Source: Kiritimatiellia bacterium (lineage in GTDB: Bacteria; Verrucomicrobiota; Kiritimatiellia; CAIQIC01; JAGNIJ01). From it: a stretch of DNA of 55,676 nucleotides. The notes beneath the pieces were generated by a model, which did no database searches, was not told where the DNA came from, and saw only the letters and a list, made by a program, of their open reading frames with translations. Positions 51,792 to 55,676 of the stretch are shown in pieces (positions within the stretch are counted from its first letter, which is position 1; every line of letters begins with the position of its first letter). A program made the position numbers and the translations under genes. The stretch is from the NCBI GenBank assembly GCA_018001225.1, contig JAGNIJ010000028.1, positions 1 to 55,676 on the forward strand, in the 5' to 3' direction.

Positions 51792-52319
51792 ATGAACCTT
51801 GAGGTGTGGAGGAGAATAGAGATTGTTCAGGGCGACATCACCCGGCAGTCCGTGGATGCCATTGTCAACGCGGCCAACCCCAGCTTGCTGGGTGGCGGAG
51901 GGGTGGACGGCGCAATTCATCGCGCGGCAGGACCCGAATTGCTGGAGGAGTGCCGGCGGTTGGGCGGATGCCCGACCGGTGAGGCCCGCCTCACCCGGGG
52001 CTACGGATTGCCGGCCCGCTTCGTCATTCACACTCCGGGGCCGGTCTGGTCGGGCGGACATCACGGGGAACCGGAACTGTTGGCCGCTTGTTATACAAAC
52101 TCCTTGGCCCTGGCGTCGCGCCACGGCTTGCGCACCGTGGCCTTCCCGTGCATAAGCACCGGAATGTACGGTTATCCCATTCGAAGCGCGGCCGAAGTCG
52201 CTCTTTCCACGGTGACCGATTACCTGCGCGACCATGCGGAAATAGAGAGGGTCGTGCACGTATGCTTTTCAGCAGGCGACCTTGAGCTGTACCGGCAGGC
52301 GCGCGATCACCTCGCCTGA
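51792..52319 (+). CDS. Macrodomain protein, probable O-acetyl-ADP-ribose deacetylase
   Basis: The 175-residue product is a single macro domain of the YmdB/TM-type: [50 protein letters not shown] and the ADP-ribose loop [13 protein letters not shown]. Such enzymes remove acetyl or ADP-ribose groups from ADP-ribose derivatives or proteins; some belong to DNA-ADP-ribosylating toxin systems, but no DarT-like partner is seen here. The start at 51792 follows GGGAAAGG. Its 3' end overlaps the integron integrase gene by 13 bp on the opposite strand. Confidence 0.92.
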   Translation: MNLEVWRRIEIVQGDITRQSVDAIVNAANPSLLGGGGVDGAIHRAAGPELLEECRRLGGCPTGEARLTRGYGLPARFVIHTPGPVWSGGHHGEPELLAACYTNSLALASRHGLRTVAFPCISTGMYGYPIRSAAEVALSTVTDYLRDHAEIERVVHVCFSAGDLELYRQARDHLA

Positions 52320-53815
52320 TCTCCCGTCTCGGCACCGCGGCGCGCCGGGTTGTCGTTGTCCATCAGGGCGTCCAGCGGGCTTTGGGCGGGGGCGCGGAAA
52401 TCCTTTACCACATGGGTGTAAATCATGGTCGTTTCGACATTCGTGTGCCCGAGGTATTCCTGGATTTGTCGCAGGTCTACGCCGGCCAGCAGAAGATGAG
52501 TGGCGAAACTGTGTCGCAGCGTATGGACGGACAAAGGCTTTGGGATCCCGGTCCGGAGGGCCGCTTCCCTGACGGCCTTCTGAATGGCCACGTCGCTGAT
52601 ATGATGCCTTCGCACCACGCCGGCCCGCGGATCCGTCGACAGCGTCGGACTGGGGAAAACCCAGAACCAACTCCATTCGCGGCCGGCATTGGGATACTTG
52701 GTGGCCAGCGCGTCCGGCATGTATACCGGGCCGATCTGGGACAGGCGGTCGCTGTCGAATAGTTGGCGGGCATGGGCCAGGTGCGCGCGCAGGGCCGCCT
52801 TGACCGAATCGGCCATCAGCGTTGAACGATCCTTGTCCCCCTTTCCGGCTCGAACAAAAACGAGCGAATTCTCGAAATCGAGGTCCTTGATGCGCAGCCG
52901 GCAGCATTCCATGACTCGCAGGCCTCCCCCGTATATCACCTCCGCCATCAAGCGCGCTGTGCCTTGCATGGCCTGGAGCAGGCATCGCATTTCCTTTACG
53001 GAAAGCACCACCGGCAGCCTGCGACCGCGCTTGGCGCGCACGCCTTCTTCCATGGACGAGAGCTCTATGTTCAGGACTTCGCGGCACATGAACAAGAGCG
53101 CGCTGAACGCCTGGTTCTGGGTGGATGCCGAAACGTTTCTTCGTAGCGCCAGCCATGCCAGGAAGTCCTTTACGGCTTGCGGTGTCACCATCCCCAGCCC
53201 CGGCACGTATTTCTCCACGTCGGACAAGTACTCGAAAAAGCGCTCCACCCAGTCGATGTAGGTTTGTTCCGTGCGAAAGGAGTAATGCTTGATGCGCAAC
53301 TGTGTACGCAAGGCCTGCCGTACGTCGGCGAGGGCCGCGCGGCCATCCTTGCCGATCGCGACCAACCCGGCGCTTCGGACAGTCCAATCCTTTTCTTCTT
53401 TGAAGTTGTGAAGAAAAAGGCGAAGCGCGCGTTCTGCCTGATCGCATTGCCAGTCGGGGCGTTCCTGCTTTCGTAATTGCTGGATAAACAGCCCGTGGCG
53501 CTCGCGAAGTGTCATCTTCGTGTTTTGGACCGGAAAGTTGAGAAACTTCCTGGCCCACCCCACCATGAAAGGCGCCGTGCGTGTGGACACAAGCCCCTTT
53601 CGCAGCAGATACTCGCCGAATCGGGCCAATTCATCCTCGATATCCCGTGCCGCGACGGGACCTGCGGCAAGGCCTGCCGCCTGCTTCGTTTCGGGTCGGC
53701 CGGGGAGGGCTTCGCCTGTGCTTGTTGCTACCGCTGCAGGCGACGCTCTCCCTTGCCGAAAGTAATTGAGCCAGCGTAACGGGCTAAAACCTCGACTTCT
53801 GTTTTCCGTCCACAT
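52307..53815 (-). CDS. intI: Integron integrase (IntI) with an N-terminal extension
   Basis: The 502-residue tyrosine recombinase has catalytic R300 ([13 protein letters not shown]), H431 and R434 ([12 protein letters not shown]), H457 ([11 protein letters not shown]) and Y466. Between these, about 361-419 is the IntI-specific segment ([32 protein letters not shown]) that separates integron integrases from XerC/D. The usual SAM-like domain is at about 168-255. The first 165 residues are extra for IntI (typically 310-340 residues) and look like a second SAM-like helical domain (about 60-140, [20 protein letters not shown]). The start at 53815 has GGAGG seven bases upstream; 53854 is possible. 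It is divergent from the cassette array, as usual. Confidence 0.93.
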   Translation of the reverse strand: MWTENRSRGFSPLRWLNYFRQGRASPAAVATSTGEALPGRPETKQAAGLAAGPVAARDIEDELARFGEYLLRKGLVSTRTAPFMVGWARKFLNFPVQNTKMTLRERHGLFIQQLRKQERPDWQCDQAERALRLFLHNFKEEKDWTVRSAGLVAIGKDGRAALADVRQALRTQLRIKHYSFRTEQTYIDWVERFFEYLSDVEKYVPGLGMVTPQAVKDFLAWLALRRNVSASTQNQAFSALLFMCREVLNIELSSMEEGVRAKRGRRLPVVLSVKEMRCLLQAMQGTARLMAEVIYGGGLRVMECCRLRIKDLDFENSLVFVRAGKGDKDRSTLMADSVKAALRAHLAHARQLFDSDRLSQIGPVYMPDALATKYPNAGREWSWFWVFPSPTLSTDPRAGVVRRHHISDVAIQKAVREAALRTGIPKPLSVHTLRHSFATHLLLAGVDLRQIQEYLGHTNVETTMIYTHVVKDFRAPAQSPLDALMDNDNPARRGAETGDQAR

Positions 53816-54126
53816 AGAGGGCCTCCATTCACTAGAAAGGATCCAGCCCTCCATCTTTCCACAACTTTTCTTGCTTAGAACAACCTTGCCCTATCATCGG
53901 CCCTCCCTTGCCCCCAATCGGACCCTCCGCCCCGTCCGCAGGCATTCAAAGGAACACCCTCGGAATCAAGACGTAACGCACTTTTCCCTTGCCAGCAACC
54001 CCTCCCCCCAAGTACACTTCCTCCCGAGGTAAGTGGTGCATCCTGTTTGAGGCGCAAACAATTAACTAATACCGCGTAAAAATGTAAACGTTGTCCCATA
54101 TTACGTTCGGAAAAGTGCCAGCAACA
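53816..54126. other. Integrase leader and presumed attI region
   Basis: The region is pyrimidine-rich on the plus strand up to about 54035, then AT-rich (54045-54105). The attI point should lie here; GTTGTCC at 54090-54096 and GTTCGGA at 54105-54111 are candidates for the core, neither a perfect GTTRRRY. No promoter pair (Pc or PintI) is clear enough to call. TTAGAACAAC near 53876 is not a full LexA-type site. Confidence 0.4.
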
Positions 54127-54225
54127 ATGGATCGACGATGGCTCCAAGACTGGGAAGAGCAAAAGGGCGCGATGCATTGGGCTAAGCGCCAGCTTTGGAA
54201 AAGGTGGCGGGGTTGGTTCACGTGA
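54127..54225 (+). CDS. Possible 32-residue Trp-rich peptide of the first cassette
   Basis: The frame from 54127 encodes 32 residues, seven of them tryptophan and nine lysine or arginine, with no family match known to me. It is the only plus-strand frame of note between the attI region and the first attC. The ribosome site (GGAA) is too far upstream, so expression is uncertain. The composition suggests an amphipathic or DNA/RNA-binding peptide. Confidence 0.35.
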   Translation: MDRRWLQDWEEQKGAMHWAKRQLWKRWRGWFT

Positions 54226-54244
54226 AAGAGGACGCTGAAGATTT

Positions 54245-54320
54245 CCCGAACAAGGGCGTTTCAGGCTAACCTTTTTCGCGGGGGCCGCTCAAAAGGTTCG
54301 CCTGAACGCTGACGTTGGGG
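54245..54320 (+). repeat. attC site 1
   Basis: The inverse core CCCGAAC (54245-54251) pairs with the core GTTGGGG (54314-54320). Inner arms AAGGGCGTTTCAGGC and GCCTGAACG pair with a few extrahelical bases, around a GC-rich end loop. This is the single-stranded hairpin that IntI recognises. Confidence 0.8.
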
Positions 54321-54327
54321 CGCGAAA

Positions 54328-54747
54328 ATGAACACACTTCAGTCAAAACGGTTAACAAGAGATGTTCTTGTTCTGTTGCTTGTGGGAGGAATGCTCAACT
54401 ATCTCGTAAAAAAGGCATTATTCTATTTATCCATTCAGAGCAATTATCTTTCGTTCGGTCTGGAATTGGTCGCAGGAATCATAACGTTTACGCTGATCGG
54501 TTCATTGGATAGGCGACCAAGGCGCAATCGTTTAATTGCAATGTTGCTCGCCGGGGTAGTACTATGGCCCATATGGCTGATAAACTTCTTTTTATTTCCT
54601 TGGAGGCAAGTGATACTAGTCATCTTCAAGGGAACGGTATTGCTGTTTCTGTCTGCATTCATAGGATGGAGGATTTCGCTTTTGGTTGCACCATGCATGT
54701 CGGAGGTTGAAAAAGCATTAAAGCCCCAACAAGGGCGTTCTGACTAA
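54328..54747 (+). CDS. Cassette-encoded membrane protein of unknown function (cassette 2)
   Basis: The 139-residue product starts 8 nt after the attC1 core and has about four membrane helices (roughly 12-32, 40-60, 70-92, 94-118). There is no recognised family. Its codon use is clearly more AT-rich than the chromosome. The last residues (QQGRSD) and the TAA stop are supplied by attC2, typical of integron cassettes. There is no strong ribosome site; GGGG of the attC core is 7 bases upstream. Transcription probably comes from an upstream array promoter. Confidence 0.7.
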   Translation: MNTLQSKRLTRDVLVLLLVGGMLNYLVKKALFYLSIQSNYLSFGLELVAGIITFTLIGSLDRRPRRNRLIAMLLAGVVLWPIWLINFFLFPWRQVILVIFKGTVLLFLSAFIGWRISLLVAPCMSEVEKALKPQQGRSD

Positions 54748-54797
54748 CCTGTGTCCGCGGGGCGCGGCCACAGGTCGTCAAACGCCTAGCGTTGGCT
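54724..54797 (+). repeat. attC site 2
   Basis: The inverse core CCCCAAC (54724-54730) is opposed by the core GTTGGCT (54791-54797). Inner arms AGGGCGTTCTGAC and GTCGTCAAACGCCT are complementary with unpaired bases, and CCTGTG/CACAGG extends the stem. Confidence 0.85.
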
Positions 54798-54806
54798 GGT
54801 GATGAA

Positions 54807-55157
54807 ATGACAACATTCATGCTCATAGCGCTGGGAGTCGGATCGACAATCGGATTTATCTGGGCATATAACGAGTATGAACTATATTCTAATAAGTCGG
54901 TGATTCTACTATTCGCAGGCGGCCTACTGATTCTGAGCCTTACCATCTTAATACAGTGGAGCAGCACATTTCTTTATACACGAGAAGAGCGCATTCGCAA
55001 ATTGATAGAGTATCTTTCTTTTCAATATATATATGCAGGAAGGAGCTTAGTTCTGTTGCCTATAGGATACTTGATGATAATATGGTCCTGTATAGCAATG
55101 ATTCTTAACTGGATATTCAAAACCAACAAAATCAGCCAACAAGGCCATGGTGCCTAA
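54807..55157 (+). CDS. Cassette-encoded membrane protein of unknown function (cassette 3)
   Basis: The 116-residue product from the ATG at 54807 has three membrane helices (about 4-22, 31-51, 82-105) with a charged segment between helices 2 and 3 (TREERIRKLIEYLS). No family is recognised. The gene starts 16 bp after the attC2 core with a weak GGTGA ribosome site, and ends inside attC3 (QQGHGA then TAA). It is AT-rich compared with the chromosome. Both complete cassette genes encode small polytopic membrane proteins. Confidence 0.7.
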   Translation: MTTFMLIALGVGSTIGFIWAYNEYELYSNKSVILLFAGGLLILSLTILIQWSSTFLYTREERIRKLIEYLSFQYIYAGRSLVLLPIGYLMIIWSCIAMILNWIFKTNKISQQGHGA

Positions 55158-55205
55158 CTGTTTTCGCGGGGCGCGAAAACAGTCGGCACATGGCTAGCGT
55201 TGGAT
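55134..55205 (+). repeat. attC site 3
   Basis: The inverse core AGCCAAC (55134-55140) matches the core GTTGGAT (55199-55205), a perfect GTTRRRY. Arms GGCCATGGTGCCTAACTG and CAGTCGGCACATGGCTAGC form the stem, and GTTTTCGCG/CGCGAAAAC closes it. Confidence 0.9.
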
Positions 55206-55244
55206 GGAAGAATGATTTGTGGAGAGGAATGAAATCATGAAGGA

Positions 55245-55309
55245 AGGGCGCGCCAAAGGCGGAACAAGCGAATACCGAGAATAAACTGTTCCCGCCAAGG
55301 GCGCGCCCT
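55245..55309 (+). repeat. Cassette-borne hairpin element, copy 1 (cassette 4)
   Basis: The arms AGGGCGCGCCAAAGGCGG (55245-55262) and CCGCCAAGGGCGCGCCCT (55292-55309) form a 10-bp stem, a small internal loop and a 5-bp stem; GGAACA/TGTTCC extends it. About 45 bp before the left arm are also shared with the copy in the next cassette (ATGATTTGTG, TGAAATC, TGAAGGA). A peptide frame from 55238 ends after 15 codons, so RNA or DNA structure is more likely than a protein. Confidence 0.7.
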
Positions 55310-55362
55310 GACAGATTCCGGAAGATGATTGCCATAGAAAAGCCGAATAGAAGAGATTTCCT

Positions 55363-55482
55363 ATGGTCAAAGATGAATGCCTCTTCCTGTTAAGCGAAAT
55401 CGAGGAAGGAGCCTGTAGAGGTTGGTTTCAGAGCCGTGGAACAGGTTTTAATAATTGCATCCAACAAGGCCATGGTGCCTAA
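55363..55482 (+). CDS. Small open frame of cassette 4
   Basis: A 39-residue frame from the ATG at 55363 to a TAA inside attC4 (ending QQGHGA like cassette 3). No ribosome site or family match is evident, and the frame start is uncertain. The position relative to attC is that of a cassette gene, so it may be a short protein or the remnant of a longer one. Confidence 0.35.
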   Translation: MVKDECLFLLSEIEEGACRGWFQSRGTGFNNCIQQGHGA

Positions 55483-55561
55483 CCTTTTCCGCGGCGGGAA
55501 CAAATGGCACTAATGGAATCAGTGAACGCGGAAAAGGTTCGGCACATGGCTAGCGTTGGAT
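55459..55561 (+). repeat. attC site 4
   Basis: The inverse core ATCCAAC (55459-55465) and core GTTGGAT (55555-55561) are perfectly complementary. Inner arms are nearly identical to attC3 (GGCCATGGTGCCTAAC ... GGCACATGGCTAGC), but the terminal loop is longer, so the site is 103 bp. Confidence 0.9.
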
Positions 55562-55600
55562 TGTCGGATGATTTGTGAAAAGGATTGAAATCGTGAAGGA

Positions 55601-55666
55601 AGGGCGCGCCAAAGGCGGTACAAGCGAATACCAAGAACGAAGCGGTTGCCGCCAAGGGCGCGCCCT
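55601..55666 (+). repeat. Cassette-borne hairpin element, copy 2 (cassette 5)
   Basis: Arms identical to copy 1 (55601-55618 and 55649-55666), with the loop changed at several bases and one base longer. It lies 40 bp after the attC4 core, the same offset as copy 1 after attC3. The cassette continues past the window edge; a frame from the GTG at 55594 stays open to the end. Confidence 0.7.
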
Positions 55667-55676
55667 GATTGATTTA

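Larger units (their letters stand above)
52307..55676. mobile_element. Chromosomal integron (integrase plus cassette array, continues beyond the window)
   Basis: The unit consists of the intI gene on the minus strand, an attI-side region, and a plus-strand array with attC sites at 54245, 54724, 55134 and 55459. Cassette genes are small, AT-richer than the chromosome and end inside the attC that follows them. The array runs off the right edge. There is no transposase or resistance gene, so it resembles a sedentary chromosomal integron. Confidence 0.9.

Noticed and set aside
51792..52319. Macrodomain gene as a DarG antitoxin
   Set aside because: No DarT-like toxin gene is adjacent, and the sequence fits the free-standing deacetylase type.

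Overview
The window is GC-rich, Gram-negative-type DNA, most likely from the PVC superphylum (Kiritimatiellota or a close Verrucomicrobiota relative). This is inferred from large secreted proteins with thrombospondin-3-like calcium repeats and a shared C-terminal tail, a PEP-CTERM protein, extensive sigma-54 signalling and a GH172 enzyme. No rRNA or tRNA gene was seen.

Layout. 1-9.3 kb: a head-to-head junction of two truncated genes near position 300, then three secreted or membrane multidomain proteins (LVIVD propeller; DUF362; a metallopeptidase-like/CBM9/GH172 protein). 9.4-17.7 kb: hisF, a 1,560-residue adhesin-like beta-helix protein, and iorB/iorA of indolepyruvate:ferredoxin oxidoreductase. 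17.8-33.8 kb: a signalling locus. A sigma-54 activator gene is followed by a 34-bp interrupted palindrome, a very good -24/-12 promoter, and a compact run of six genes. These are three membrane PAS sensors without a kinase domain that share a C-terminal helix motif, two hybrid histidine kinases, and a B12/radical-SAM-like protein without the cluster cysteines but with four membrane helices. 33.7-46.4 kb: a PEP-CTERM protein and a divergent NarL-type regulator with a GacA-box-like palindrome between them, gltX, mnmE-mnmG (an AT-richer block with two perfect parS palindromes inside mnmG), an ECF sigma/anti-sigma pair, a second sigma-54 promoter before a PAS/DHp-only protein, and the rpsB-tsf-HAD-lysE operon. 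46.5-51.7 kb: TPR, DUF3137 (split into two genes), DUF3943 and glycosyltransferase genes, and a decayed Mut7-C remnant. 51.8-55.7 kb: a macrodomain gene and then a chromosomal integron, with a divergent integrase of unusual length and at least four attC sites bounding small AT-richer cassettes.

How it fits together. The sensor run probably forms one regulon under the sigma-54 activator; the kinase-less PAS proteins may feed the two hybrid kinases. The integron is the clearest acquired region. Two adjacent cassettes begin with the same roughly 100-bp hairpin element, which no protein-coding reading explains well. Other points beyond routine annotation are three near-identical 17-bp palindromes (TGTTC-N7-GAACA) inside unrelated genes, the parS pair exactly 105 bp apart, and the sensor cluster with its degenerate radical-SAM partner.
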